64,000 nucleotides of DNA from Arthrobacter sp. PAMC 25486 (GTDB taxonomy: Bacteria; Actinomycetota; Actinomycetes; Actinomycetales; Micrococcaceae). Of this stretch, positions 17,988-26,591 are shown one piece after another. The stretch spans positions 4,052,439-4,116,438 of the forward strand of contig NZ_CP007595.1 in assembly GCF_000785535.1 (NCBI RefSeq), written 5' to 3'. The notes beneath the pieces were generated by a model. That model had not been told where the DNA came from. It saw only the letters and a list, made by a program, of their open reading frames with translations, and made no database searches. Within the stretch, counting starts at the first letter, position 1. Every line of letters begins with the position of its first letter. A program made the position numbers and the translations under genes.

Positions 17988-18545
17988 GTGCCAGGCATTG
18001 GTCAAAGCGGGGCATCGCCCACCCCGCACGCTGACAGTCTTGGCGTCATTATTTCCCTGCCCCCTGCGCTGGCGGAGCAGCTCAGCGAGCGGCGGGCCGA
18101 GTACGCGGGGCCAGGTTCCGCCGTCGTGCCTCCCCACATCACGTTGGTGTCGGGGCGGGCCAAGGAGGCCTGGAACGATGCTGCCGAGCACGTCCGGAAG
18201 GTCGCTGCTGCCGGGGAGCCGTTTGTGATTTCGCTGCGGGGGACGGGCACGTTTGAGCCGATTTCGCCAGTTGTGTTCTTGAATGTAGCGGACGGCGCGC
18301 ACGATTGTGTACAGCTCCACGAGCAGTTGTTGGAGGGTCCGCTGGAGCACTTGTTGGCGTTTGACTTCCACCCGCACCTGACGATCGCCCATGACCTGGA
18401 CGCACCGAACATGGCCCGTGCGAAGGCCGACATGGCGGATTTTTCGGCCGATTTTGAGGTCGCCAGTATTGGCCTGTACAACTTTATTGCCGGTGGCTGG
18501 GCACTGCGGGAGGAGCTGGCTCTTGGGGGAGCGAGAAGAGGTTAG
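17988..18545 (+). CDS. 2'-5' RNA ligase / 2H phosphoesterase family protein
   Basis: A 185-residue protein from GTG 17988 with the two HxT/S motifs that define the 2H superfamily: PPHITLVSG near residue 47 and HPHLTIAHDL near 128. These enzymes act on 2'-5' or cyclic phosphodiester bonds in RNA or nucleotides; the native substrate of bacterial LigT-like proteins is usually unknown. Its start lies 3 nt after the trpS stop, so it is in the same transcript. The N-terminal 15 residues are probably disordered. Confidence 0.88.
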   Translation: MPGIGQSGASPTPHADSLGVIISLPPALAEQLSERRAEYAGPGSAVVPPHITLVSGRAKEAWNDAAEHVRKVAAAGEPFVISLRGTGTFEPISPVVFLNVADGAHDCVQLHEQLLEGPLEHLLAFDFHPHLTIAHDLDAPNMARAKADMADFSADFEVASIGLYNFIAGGWALREELALGGARRG

Positions 18546-18609
18546 AGACGGGCTGGAGGCCGCCCATTTTCCGGGATTTGTTGCCCCGGGGGTGGTCGCC
18601 AAAAAGCCC

Positions 18610-19626
18610 ATGGCAGCGCCCTTGCAGGCGCCGCCGAGTCCTCTCGACCGCACGGCGCTGGCCGACTGGGCTGCTTCAAAACGGGGAGACTTTGTGGCTG
18701 CCCGTGCCAGCGGCAACCCGTGGCGACAGCTCACTACACTGTTTCCGTGGCTCAACGCCAGGGCCGCACAAACGTTTCCGCTGCGGGTGTGGAATCTGTA
18801 CACCCGCCGCCGCGGCCCGCTGCTGGCCGCAGGCAACGCCTACCTGATGTTCTTCTCGGTCGGTGCCATGCTGGTGGCCGGTTTCTCCATTTTCGGCATG
18901 ATCGCCGCCGACAACGAGGTGCTGCGCGATGCCGTGGTTGATCTCGTCGCCGAAAGCACGCCCGGGTTGATCAACACCGGCGATGGCGGCCTGGCAACTC
19001 CCGAACAACTGCTCGGCACGGGGGGCTTCGGACTGACCCTGTTCGTCTCCCTGGCCGCACTGCTCGTCACAGCGATGGGGTGGATCAACGGCCTGCGTGA
19101 GGGCATCCGCTCCCTGCTGGGCCTGGCACGCGACAGGACAAACCCTGTCCTGTCCAAGGTCCGCGACGGCGTCACCTTGCTGGTGCTGGCAGTGGCACTG
19201 GTGCTGACCAGCGTGCTCGGCCTGCTCAGCACAGCCGCCATGGGCCATCTCGGAGAGGTGCTGGGATGGGGAAGTTTCCTCACTGGTGCAACAGCACAAT
19301 TTGGTTCCATCGCCTTGATGTTCATCCTCGACGTGGCAGTCGCCATGATCATGTTCAGCATCGCCTCACGGGTGCGCATGCGACGGCGTGTGTTGATTCT
19401 GGCCGCCTTGTTCTCCGGTGCCGGTGCCACCGTGCTGCGATTCTTCAGCGCGATGCTGCTTAATGGTGGCACGAGCAACAAACTGCTGGCTCCTTTCGCC
19501 GTGATCCTGGGTCTCTTTGTCTGGTTCTTCCTGCTCAGCCAGGTGTACCTGATGTCGGCCGCTATAGCGGCGGTCCTGGCCGCCGACCGCCCCCGGCGTT
19601 CCAAGAGTCGGGCAGCCAAGGCCTGA
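18610..19626 (+). CDS. YihY/virulence factor BrkB family membrane protein
   Basis: A 338-residue integral membrane protein with about six hydrophobic segments, starting near residue 75 (AYLMFFSVGAMLVAGFSIFG). GLREGIRSLLGLARDRTNPV and FLLSQVYLMSAAIAAVLA near the C-terminus are typical of the YihY family, once annotated as ribonuclease BN, whose function is not settled. The soluble N-terminal part reads LADWAASKRGDFVAARA. The start is uncertain: ATG 18610 is given, but the frame is open upstream into the 2H phosphoesterase gene. Confidence 0.85.
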   Translation: MAAPLQAPPSPLDRTALADWAASKRGDFVAARASGNPWRQLTTLFPWLNARAAQTFPLRVWNLYTRRRGPLLAAGNAYLMFFSVGAMLVAGFSIFGMIAADNEVLRDAVVDLVAESTPGLINTGDGGLATPEQLLGTGGFGLTLFVSLAALLVTAMGWINGLREGIRSLLGLARDRTNPVLSKVRDGVTLLVLAVALVLTSVLGLLSTAAMGHLGEVLGWGSFLTGATAQFGSIALMFILDVAVAMIMFSIASRVRMRRRVLILAALFSGAGATVLRFFSAMLLNGGTSNKLLAPFAVILGLFVWFFLLSQVYLMSAAIAAVLAADRPRRSKSRAAKA

Positions 19627-19751
19627 CGCGCTGAGGCCTGACCGGGCGGGACCTGCCGTTGGGCAGGGCAGCCGGCCTCCCGCCGTCGTGGGTCCACCCA
19701 ACCATGTGCACCCGTTCGTATTTCTGACCTACAATTAACGTCGATAACCGA

Positions 19752-22514
19752 ATGCATTCTGCAGGGTCTGGGGCCCGGATGGAACGATCGCACATGTCTC
19801 GAATGAACTTGCGGCACACGGCACTGCGGCAGCGTGAATTCCTGGGCCGCAACGAGCTGGTGGAACACGTTGTGTCCAACCTTGGGCGGCCGGGCTCCAA
19901 CCTGCTGCTCGTGGGCGCCGGGGGCGTGGGCAAAACCTCGTTGGCGGTCCATTCGATCGAGACGCATTGTGGACTGTACCCGGGGCTGCAGGTTGTGCAT
20001 TTCACGGCCACCGAAGCGACGCAGCGCACTCCGTTGGCTGTGTTCGATTCGGTGCTCTCCGAGAGCAATCTGGCCAGCGATCAGCGCCCGGACCGCATTG
20101 GCGAGTTCATCATCGGGCAGTGCCTCAACCACGCTGCCGGCAGGCCGGGCAGAGCCGCCGTAAAACCGGGCCGCCTGATCATCCACATTGACGATGTTCC
20201 ACTGCTGGATCCGATGAGTGAGGCAGTTCTTGAATACCTCATCTCGCGCACGGATGTTCGGGTGGTGCTCACCTGCCGCAGCGCCCCCGGCCCTTCCGGA
20301 ATGCTCGTGCGGGCCTGGCGGGATGGCACGCTCCGGCGCATCGACGTGCCCGAGCTTTCGCTTGCTGAGATTGGCGAGTTCGCGGCAGTCATCCTGCCCG
20401 CCCAACCCTTTGCCGCGGAAACCATCGAGCGTCTGCATGCGATGACTGGCGGCAACGCCATGTTCCTCCACGAGCTTCTTCGAGTGCTGGAAGCCTCCCA
20501 ACAGCTGGAGTCGAGGCAGGGCCTGTGGGTGTGGACTGGCCAGCTGCCGGGAGGCACCTCCCTTGTCGACCTCCTCAGGGTTGAAATTGAACAGCTGACG
20601 GTAAAACAACGGGCAGCCTTTGAGATCGTGGCGCTGTGTGCGCCGGTGTCCTTGGACCTGCTCGGCCGGGAAGTCTCGCTCGAGGCCATCGGGCTGCTAG
20701 CCGACGCCGGGCTCGTCAGGCTCGCCACCACTGGACTGCACACCGGCACAGTTGTGTCTCTGGCACACCCCATTTTTGGTGAAGCGATGGCAGGGCTGCT
20801 CAATTCTGCCCAGACCAGATGCCACTACCGGGCCCTGTACGCGTCGGCCATCGCCCGGTTTACCCGGATCCAGACCCCGACCCGGGATCCGGCCTCAATC
20901 CAGGCTCTGTCAGACCAGACGGAATCCTCCAGAGTTGCCTGGACAGGTGAAACGTCTGAGCTGCTCACCGTTGTCGCCTGGGCGTTGGCGGCGGGGGAGG
21001 ATGTGCCCCTACGGCTGCTCACCGACGCATTTGGGTACGGTAGGTCGCTCACCGACTATGCCTTCCGCATCCGCATTGCCACGATGATCCTGCGCCACCC
21101 GGATGCTCCGTCACTGCTCCGGGCCGACGCACTGATCAACCGCATGGAAGCCCACCGCTTCAGTAACAACCCACTGGCCGTATCCGCCGACTCCGGCCGC
21201 GCCCGGGAAACAGTGGAGAACCTCCCCGACGGGGGGCCACGCAATGAGCTCGCCGCCGATCTGGCGACGGTCCTCTCGGACGCGTACGTGCTGCAGGAAG
21301 GCCGCTGGGAAGACGCCCTGGAGATACTCGACTGGGCGGAAAACCTCATCGCAGGGTCACAGCTGCCGACCCAGCAGGCGCGCCACCGGCTGTCCGCCTC
21401 CCGCGGCATCTACCTCAGTTACGGGGGCAGAATGTCGGAGTCGTATAACGTGCAACAGGACACATACAATGCCACCCGGTCCACTCCGCATTTTCTTCCG
21501 CTGGCATCAACCAACGTCATCACCATGGGGCAGCGCGGCGACTCCAAGCGCGCACGCTCCCTGGCCAGGGCGCAGCTGACCCACGCCGTGCGAGCAATGA
21601 ACAAGTATCCGCTCGCGACAGGTGAGATTGTGGCGGCCTGGTGCCTGTCCGACATGATCACGGGGAACACCCGTGAGGCCTCGTTCATCTACGGACTCAT
21701 GAACACCGCCATCGCACGAAATCCCGGGCACGTCCAGATGCGCAAGACCCTGGTGGCTTTTGGCCGCGGGCTGCTGGCCTCCATGAACGGCGAATGGCCG
21801 GCAGCGGCCGAAAACCTGACGCTGGCATGCGCGGAGCTTGAGGACTTCTCCGGAACAGGATCCGAGGGGTTGCTGCTCGCAACGCTGGCCCTGGCCCATG
21901 CCGCCAACGGCAACCATGCGGCCTCCGCAGAGGTGCGCCAGCAGCTGCTCAACCGAACCACGGGGGAGAGCCGGCTGCTGGAACTGCCCTCGCGCTATGC
22001 CCTGCTCCTCGCCTCCATGTATGCTCCCACCGGCGGCGAAGGCGCCGAGGCGCTGGCGCTTGTCGAGCTGGCCCGCAGCTTTGACTTTGCCCTGATGGAG
22101 TTGCGGGCCCTGCACCTTCTTGCCTGCTGCACCACTGAGGGGCTTACCCCCGCGCAACTGCAACGTGCACGATCGCTGGCGGCGGCCGTCGATGCTCCCA
22201 TCGCCGCCCCGCTGCTGGCAAGCTGTGAGCACCTGGCGGCAGGCGGGTTGCCGAGCCGGGGCGAAGCGGCCCGGCTGCTCGCCCGCCGCGGGCTCTTTGT
22301 GCCCGCCGCCCCGCTGCAAAGCCTCACCCCGCGTGAACAGCAGCTCGCCGGGCTCTTGGCTCTCGGATACACCAACAACCAGATCACCAAAAAGCTGGTC
22401 ATCTCCAAACGCACCACCGAAACGCATACTGCCAAGATCTACCAGAAACTCAACATCAACTCTCGCGACGACATCGGCGAGGCCTTGGATGCGCTGGAGT
22501 CGGTGGGCGGTTAA
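19752..22514 (+). CDS. LAL-type LuxR transcriptional regulator with AAA ATPase domain
   Basis: A 920-residue regulator of the large ATP-binding LuxR (MalT/LAL) class. REFLGRNELVEHV leads into a P-loop (LLVGAGGVGKTSLAVHS, Lys about 61) and a Walker B-like LIIHIDDVPLLD. A STAND-like module, then a helical TPR-like region of about 500 residues, follow. The C-terminal LuxR HTH reads LTPREQQLAGLLALGYT and SKRTTETHTAKIYQKLNI. Such proteins activate genes after ligand and ATP binding. No obvious target operon adjoins it. ATG 19752, 19779 and 19794 are all possible starts, and none has a strong ribosome site. Confidence 0.92.
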   Translation: MHSAGSGARMERSHMSRMNLRHTALRQREFLGRNELVEHVVSNLGRPGSNLLLVGAGGVGKTSLAVHSIETHCGLYPGLQVVHFTATEATQRTPLAVFDSVLSESNLASDQRPDRIGEFIIGQCLNHAAGRPGRAAVKPGRLIIHIDDVPLLDPMSEAVLEYLISRTDVRVVLTCRSAPGPSGMLVRAWRDGTLRRIDVPELSLAEIGEFAAVILPAQPFAAETIERLHAMTGGNAMFLHELLRVLEASQQLESRQGLWVWTGQLPGGTSLVDLLRVEIEQLTVKQRAAFEIVALCAPVSLDLLGREVSLEAIGLLADAGLVRLATTGLHTGTVVSLAHPIFGEAMAGLLNSAQTRCHYRALYASAIARFTRIQTPTRDPASIQALSDQTESSRVAWTGETSELLTVVAWALAAGEDVPLRLLTDAFGYGRSLTDYAFRIRIATMILRHPDAPSLLRADALINRMEAHRFSNNPLAVSADSGRARETVENLPDGGPRNELAADLATVLSDAYVLQEGRWEDALEILDWAENLIAGSQLPTQQARHRLSASRGIYLSYGGRMSESYNVQQDTYNATRSTPHFLPLASTNVITMGQRGDSKRARSLARAQLTHAVRAMNKYPLATGEIVAAWCLSDMITGNTREASFIYGLMNTAIARNPGHVQMRKTLVAFGRGLLASMNGEWPAAAENLTLACAELEDFSGTGSEGLLLATLALAHAANGNHAASAEVRQQLLNRTTGESRLLELPSRYALLLASMYAPTGGEGAEALALVELARSFDFALMELRALHLLACCTTEGLTPAQLQRARSLAAAVDAPIAAPLLASCEHLAAGGLPSRGEAARLLARRGLFVPAAPLQSLTPREQQLAGLLALGYTNNQITKKLVISKRTTETHTAKIYQKLNINSRDDIGEALDALESVGG

Positions 22515-22536
22515 CTGCCGCTGCACAGTTTGAAGC

Positions 22537-22586
22537 ACGACGGCGGCTGGCGGGCCGGGGAGCCCAAGCCCGCCAACCGCCGTCGT
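22537..22586 (+). terminator. Hairpin after the LAL regulator, ACGACGGCGG family
   Basis: Arms at 22537–22554 and 22569–22586 (outer ACGACGGCGG/CCGCCGTCGT, inner TGGCGGG/CCCGCCA) pair at 17 of 18 positions around a 14-nt loop, 23 nt after the stop codon. The outer arm is the same sequence as in the hairpins at 2608 and 42008. Confidence 0.65.
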
Positions 22587-22600
22587 ACTCCACAAACCGG

Positions 22601-22673
22601 AATCGAGTACGCACTTAGTGGACCAAAATAACGGAAGAAAGCGCTTTCCAGTCTAATAACTGCGTACTCGATT
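22601..22673. repeat. Palindromic element, family P, copy 2
   Basis: Arms 22601–22623 and 22651–22673 pair at 20 of 23 positions around a 27-nt loop whose last 14 bases (GAAAGCGCTTTCCA) are identical to copy 1 at 6373–6443. The arms differ from copy 1 at paired positions (GTACGCA/TGCGTAC here, GTTTGCA/TGCAAAC there), so pairing is kept while sequence changes. It lies between the convergent LAL regulator and sdhB genes. Confidence 0.8.
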
Positions 22674-22702
22674 TGGAGGAAGGGAGGGATTCCGCATCCA
22701 AC

Positions 22703-22739
22703 GCAAAAGCGCCGCCCCACAAGGGAGCGGCGCTTTTGC
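22703..22739 (-). terminator. Intrinsic terminator after sdhB
   Basis: Perfect 13-bp stem GCAAAAGCGCCGC/GCGGCGCTTTTGC with an 11-nt loop, 19 bp beyond the sdhB stop on the minus strand; it gives a T-rich tail when transcribed from that side. Confidence 0.8.
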
Positions 22740-22758
22740 TGCTGACTGAAAGCGAAGC

Positions 22759-23550
22759 CTAGATCTGGCGGGCCAGAATTGCCTGCTTGACCTCGGCGAT
22801 TGCCTGCGTGACCTGGATGCCGCGGGGGCATGCTTCGGTGCAGTTGAAGGTGGTGCGGCAACGCCACACGCCTTCCTTGTCGTTGAGGATCTCCAGGCGC
22901 ATGTCGCCGGCGTCGTCGCGGGAGTCAAAGATGAAGCGGTGTGCATTCACAATGGCTGCCGGGCCGAAGTACTGGCCGTCGGTCCAGAACACGGGACAGG
23001 ATGACGTGCACGCGGCGCACAGGATGCACTTGGTGGTGTCGTCAAAACGCTCGCGCTCTTCGGCGGACTGGAGGCGCTCCTTGGTGGGGGAGTGGTCGCG
23101 GTTGATCAGGAACGGCATGACCTCGCGGAAGGACTGGAAGAACGGTTCCATGTCCACGATCAAGTCCTTCTCCACGGGCAGGCCCTTGATGGGCTCAACC
23201 GTGATCGGCTTGGACGTGTCCAGGTCCTTCAGCAGGGTCTTGCAGGCCAGGCGGTTGCGGCCGTTGATGCGCATGGCATCGGAACCGCATACGCCGTGCG
23301 CACAGGAACGGCGGAAGGACAGCGAACCGTCCTGCTCCCACTTGACCTTGTGCAAGGCATCCAACACGCGGTCGGTGCCGTACATGGTCATGGTGAAGTC
23401 TTCCCACTTGGACTCTTCCGAGAACTCGGGGTCGTAGCGGCGAACACGCAAGGTGACGTCGAAAGTGGGGATTTCACCGCCGCCACCAAGGTGTGCGGGC
23501 AGCTCAATCTTCGATGCCGGCTCGGGCAGTTCAGCTTCTACGGTGCTCAT
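22759..23550 (-). CDS. sdhB: Succinate dehydrogenase iron-sulfur subunit
   Basis: Electron-transfer subunit of complex II, 263 residues. The 2Fe-2S ligands are in SCAHGVCGSDAM and the following RLAC. The 4Fe-4S ligands are in CILCAACTSSCPVFW, and the 3Fe-4S/4Fe-4S ligands in CRTTFNCTEACPRGI. It passes electrons from SdhA-bound FAD to the membrane quinone site. Its ATG overlaps the sdhA stop codon by one base, giving translational coupling at the end of the sdhCDAB operon. Confidence 0.97.
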   Translation of the reverse strand: MSTVEAELPEPASKIELPAHLGGGGEIPTFDVTLRVRRYDPEFSEESKWEDFTMTMYGTDRVLDALHKVKWEQDGSLSFRRSCAHGVCGSDAMRINGRNRLACKTLLKDLDTSKPITVEPIKGLPVEKDLIVDMEPFFQSFREVMPFLINRDHSPTKERLQSAEERERFDDTTKCILCAACTSSCPVFWTDGQYFGPAAIVNAHRFIFDSRDDAGDMRLEILNDKEGVWRCRTTFNCTEACPRGIQVTQAIAEVKQAILARQI

Positions 23551-25349
23551 TAGTACTTCCTCACCATTGGCTGGTAACGGGTAACAACAACAGGCTTGGT
23601 CTCCAAGCGGATGCCGGCAATGTGCTCATCCGAGCTCTCTGCCGTAATACCGGAATCGAGGTAGGCCATGGAGTGTTTCATGAACTTCTCATCGTTGCGG
23701 TCCGGGAAGTCCTCGCGGTAGTGTCCGCCACGGGATTCTTCACGGTGCAGGGCTGCAACTGTCATGACCTTGGCCAATTCCAGCAGGAAGCCCAGCTCAA
23801 CAGCTTCCAGGAGGTCAAGGTTGAAACGCTTGCCCTTGTCCTGGACGGTGATGCGGGTGTAGCGCTCCTCGAAACCGGCAATGTCGCCCAGGACCTTGTT
23901 CAGGGAGTCCTTGGTGCGGAACACCTGCATGTTGGCGTCCATGGTGTCCTGCAGGTCCTTGCGGATCAGCGCAACCTTCTCGCCGCCGTCGGACGTGCGG
24001 ACGTGATCCAGCAGCGCCACGGTGCCGGCTTCCGGGTCCTCCGGCAGGTCAACAAAGTCAGCCGTGAGGGCGTACTCGGCAGCGGCAACGCCTGCACGCT
24101 TGCCGAACACGTTGATGTCCAGCAGCGAGTTGGTGCCCAAACGGTTTGAACCGTGAACGGAGACACAGGCAACCTCACCGGCGGCGTAGAGGCCGGGGAT
24201 GATGGTGTCGTTGTCCTGGAGAACCTCGGTGGTGATGTTCGTGGGAACACCGCCCATGGCGTAGTGCGCCGTGGGGAAGACCGGGACTGGCTCCGTGTAC
24301 GGCTCCACACCCAGATAGGTGCGGGCGAACTCCGTGATGTCCGGAAGCTTGGCGTCAATGTGTGCCGGCTCCAGGTGGGTCAGATCCAACAGGACGTAGT
24401 CCTTGTTCGGGCCGCAACCGCGTCCTTCACGAACCTCGTTGGCCATGGAGCGGGCCACGATGTCACGCGGTGCCAGGTCCTTGATGGTGGGGGCATAGCG
24501 CTCCATGAAGCGCTCACCCTCGGAGTTGCGCAGGATGGCACCCTCACCACGGGCTGCCTCGGAGAGCAGGATTCCCAGACCGGCCAGGCCTGTCGGGTGG
24601 AACTGGAAGAACTCCATGTCCTCCAGGGGGATGCCCTTGCGGAACGCGATGCCCATGCCGTCGCCGGTCAGGGTGTGGGCGTTGGAGGTGGTCTTGAAGA
24701 CCTTGCCCGCGCCTCCTGTGGCCAGGATGACGGACTTGGCCTGGAAGATGTGCAGTTCGCCCGTGGCCAGGTCGTAGGAAACGACGCCGGCAGTCTTCTT
24801 CTGCAGGTAGATGGTGCCATCCTCGCGGGTGGCTTCCTCTTCAACAGTGAGCAGGTCCAAAACGTAGTACTCGTTGTAGAACTCAACGTTGTGCTTGACG
24901 CAGTTTTGGTACAGGGTCTGCAAAATCATGTGGCCGGTGCGGTCTGCTGCGTAGCAGGCGCGGCGGACGGGAGCCTTGCCGTGGTCGCGGGTGTGGCCGC
25001 CGAAGCGGCGCTGGTCAATGCGGCCTTCGGGTGTGCGGTTGAACGGCAGACCCATCTTTTCAAGGTCGATGACCGCGTCGATGGCTTCCTTCGCCATGAT
25101 CTCCGCAGCGTCCTGGTCCACCAGGTAGTCCCCGCCCTTGACAGTGTCAAAGGTGTGCCATTCCCAGTTGTCCTCTTCCACGTTGGCCAGGGCTGCACAC
25201 ATGCCGCCCTGTGCCGCGCCCGTGTGGGAGCGTGTGGGGTAGAGCTTGGTCAGGACGGCCGTGTGGGCGCGCTGACCGGATTCAATGGCGGCACGCATTC
25301 CTGCGCCACCGGCCCCGACGATTACTACGTCGTATTTGTGGACCTGCAT
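23550..25349 (-). CDS. sdhA: Succinate dehydrogenase flavoprotein subunit
   Basis: Catalytic subunit of complex II, oxidising succinate to fumarate. It has 599 residues. The N-terminal Rossmann motif is VVIVGAGGAGMRAAIESGQ. The covalent-FAD His lies in TRSHTGAAQGGMCAA. Substrate-binding residues are in FQFHPTGLAGLG and CVSVHGSNRLGTNSLLD; the C-terminal domain includes NRDDEKF-like ESRGGHYREDFPDRND. It lies between sdhD (91 bp upstream) and sdhB (1-nt overlap). Confidence 0.97.
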   Translation of the reverse strand: MQVHKYDVVIVGAGGAGMRAAIESGQRAHTAVLTKLYPTRSHTGAAQGGMCAALANVEEDNWEWHTFDTVKGGDYLVDQDAAEIMAKEAIDAVIDLEKMGLPFNRTPEGRIDQRRFGGHTRDHGKAPVRRACYAADRTGHMILQTLYQNCVKHNVEFYNEYYVLDLLTVEEEATREDGTIYLQKKTAGVVSYDLATGELHIFQAKSVILATGGAGKVFKTTSNAHTLTGDGMGIAFRKGIPLEDMEFFQFHPTGLAGLGILLSEAARGEGAILRNSEGERFMERYAPTIKDLAPRDIVARSMANEVREGRGCGPNKDYVLLDLTHLEPAHIDAKLPDITEFARTYLGVEPYTEPVPVFPTAHYAMGGVPTNITTEVLQDNDTIIPGLYAAGEVACVSVHGSNRLGTNSLLDINVFGKRAGVAAAEYALTADFVDLPEDPEAGTVALLDHVRTSDGGEKVALIRKDLQDTMDANMQVFRTKDSLNKVLGDIAGFEERYTRITVQDKGKRFNLDLLEAVELGFLLELAKVMTVAALHREESRGGHYREDFPDRNDEKFMKHSMAYLDSGITAESSDEHIAGIRLETKPVVVTRYQPMVRKY

Positions 25350-25440
25350 ACTGGATGCTCTTTCTCTCTGTACTGCACTAAATGCTGGTGTTCACTTCTT
25401 GCCGCCCGGCCTTAAAAAACCGGGTGCCCGCCACTAAAAG

Positions 25441-25908
25441 TTACGGAACGGGGCAGAAGGACGGGAGGTCAATGACGGCTCCGGGAGGGCACGGGTCAAA
25501 GGTGAAGATGACCAGGGTGCCCAAAACGATGATGACGGTGGTGGCAATGTAAAGAATTGTCTTTAGGGTCATGCGGGTGCCGTCACGCTCGGCGTAGTCG
25601 TTGATGATGGTGCGGACACCGTTGGTGCCGTGCAGCATCGCCAGCCACAGCATGGCCAGGTCCCAGATCTGCCAGAACGGATCGGACCACTTGCCGGCAA
25701 CAAAGCCAAAGTCAATGGCGTGGATGCCGTCGCCAACCATCAGGTTCACGAACAGGTGCCCGAAGATCAGGACGATCAGCACCACGCCGGAGAGGCGCAT
25801 GAACAGCCAGGCAAACATCTCAAAGCTCGAGTGCGAGGACTTGTTCCGCTTGTACTTGGGAGACTGCGCACTGTTGGAGCGCGGTGACGCGATGGAGTTG
25901 GTACTCAT
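25441..25908 (-). CDS. sdhD: Succinate dehydrogenase hydrophobic membrane anchor subunit
   Basis: A 155-residue membrane anchor from ATG 25908, chosen because GGAGG lies just upstream and the start is 1 nt after the sdhC stop; the longer frame to 25941 overlaps sdhC. Three membrane helices are visible: FAWLFMRLSGVVLIVLIFGH, MLWLAMLHGTNGVRTII and ILYIATTVIIVLGTLVIF. GHLFVN and LHGTNG hold His residues that probably ligate heme b or line the quinone site. It anchors SdhAB with SdhC. Confidence 0.92.
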   Translation of the reverse strand: MSTNSIASPRSNSAQSPKYKRNKSSHSSFEMFAWLFMRLSGVVLIVLIFGHLFVNLMVGDGIHAIDFGFVAGKWSDPFWQIWDLAMLWLAMLHGTNGVRTIINDYAERDGTRMTLKTILYIATTVIIVLGTLVIFTFDPCPPGAVIDLPSFCPVP

Positions 25909-25909
25909 G

Positions 25910-26302
25910 CTAGTTCCCTCCGAAGAAATTGGAGAAGACAATGGTGAGGTGACGGATCAGGAACGGAATCATCGTCACGGCCCACAGTGCAAGAACGCCC
26001 CACAGCATCTGGCGCTGGAATTTGGGACCCTTCTTCCAGAAGTCGATCGCAATGATGCGCAAGCCGTTGAAGGCGTGGAACACGATTGCTGCGACGAGGC
26101 CTGCTTCACCCAAACCCATGATGGGGTTTTTGTATGCCCCAATGACTGCTGTGTACGCCTCAGGGGAAACCCTCACCAATGAGGTGTCGAGAACGTGCAC
26201 CAACAAGAATATAAAAATCACTACACCGGTAATCCGATGTCCCACCCAGGACCACATGCCTTCTCGGCCGCGGTACAGAGTGCCAGCTGGTTTTGTCGGC
26301 AC
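25910..26302 (-). CDS. sdhC: Succinate dehydrogenase cytochrome b556 subunit
   Basis: A 130-residue membrane protein with three helices. Family motifs are GREGMWSWVGHRITGVVIF (SxxHRxTG-like) near residue 12–30 and FHAFNGLRIIAIDF near 78–92, whose His is the likely heme axial ligand. It starts with GTG 26302 and is the first gene of sdhCDAB. The upstream region holds an iron-regulator-like palindrome. Confidence 0.93.
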   Translation of the reverse strand: MPTKPAGTLYRGREGMWSWVGHRITGVVIFIFLLVHVLDTSLVRVSPEAYTAVIGAYKNPIMGLGEAGLVAAIVFHAFNGLRIIAIDFWKKGPKFQRQMLWGVLALWAVTMIPFLIRHLTIVFSNFFGGN

Positions 26303-26384
26303 TGATTAAACCTTCCCTGCGTCACCGTTGCGCTGGCGTGGTTCCACGCGGGGAAACGCACACGGCGTAAGCACTCATACTTGT

Positions 26385-26407
26385 GCCTAAATTTAGGCTT
26401 AGCTAAC
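26385..26407 (-). promoter_or_regulatory. Palindromes upstream of sdhC, DtxR/IdeR-box-like
   Basis: A perfect 14-bp palindrome GCCTAAATTTAGGC (26385–26398) overlaps TTAGGCTTAGCTAAC (26393–26407), which matches the DtxR/IdeR consensus at about 13 of 19 positions. It lies 83 bp upstream of the sdhC start. Succinate dehydrogenase is iron-rich and under iron control in corynebacteria, so the site is plausible; the exact regulator is inferred. Confidence 0.4.
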
Positions 26408-26591
26408 AGCATATTCAACTTAGGCACTCCTTGCTCTATGCGACAAATCACAGACGTGTCACAATTTCCTGGTGTATACGCGTTTTCCCACGCCAGTGAA
26501 GGTACGACGGCGGTGTGCCCGGCCTACGCCTGCGGGTGGAAGTTTGGCTTCAAAGCGGCCCTGATGGGCCCTTCTGGGGTGCCCATCACCT

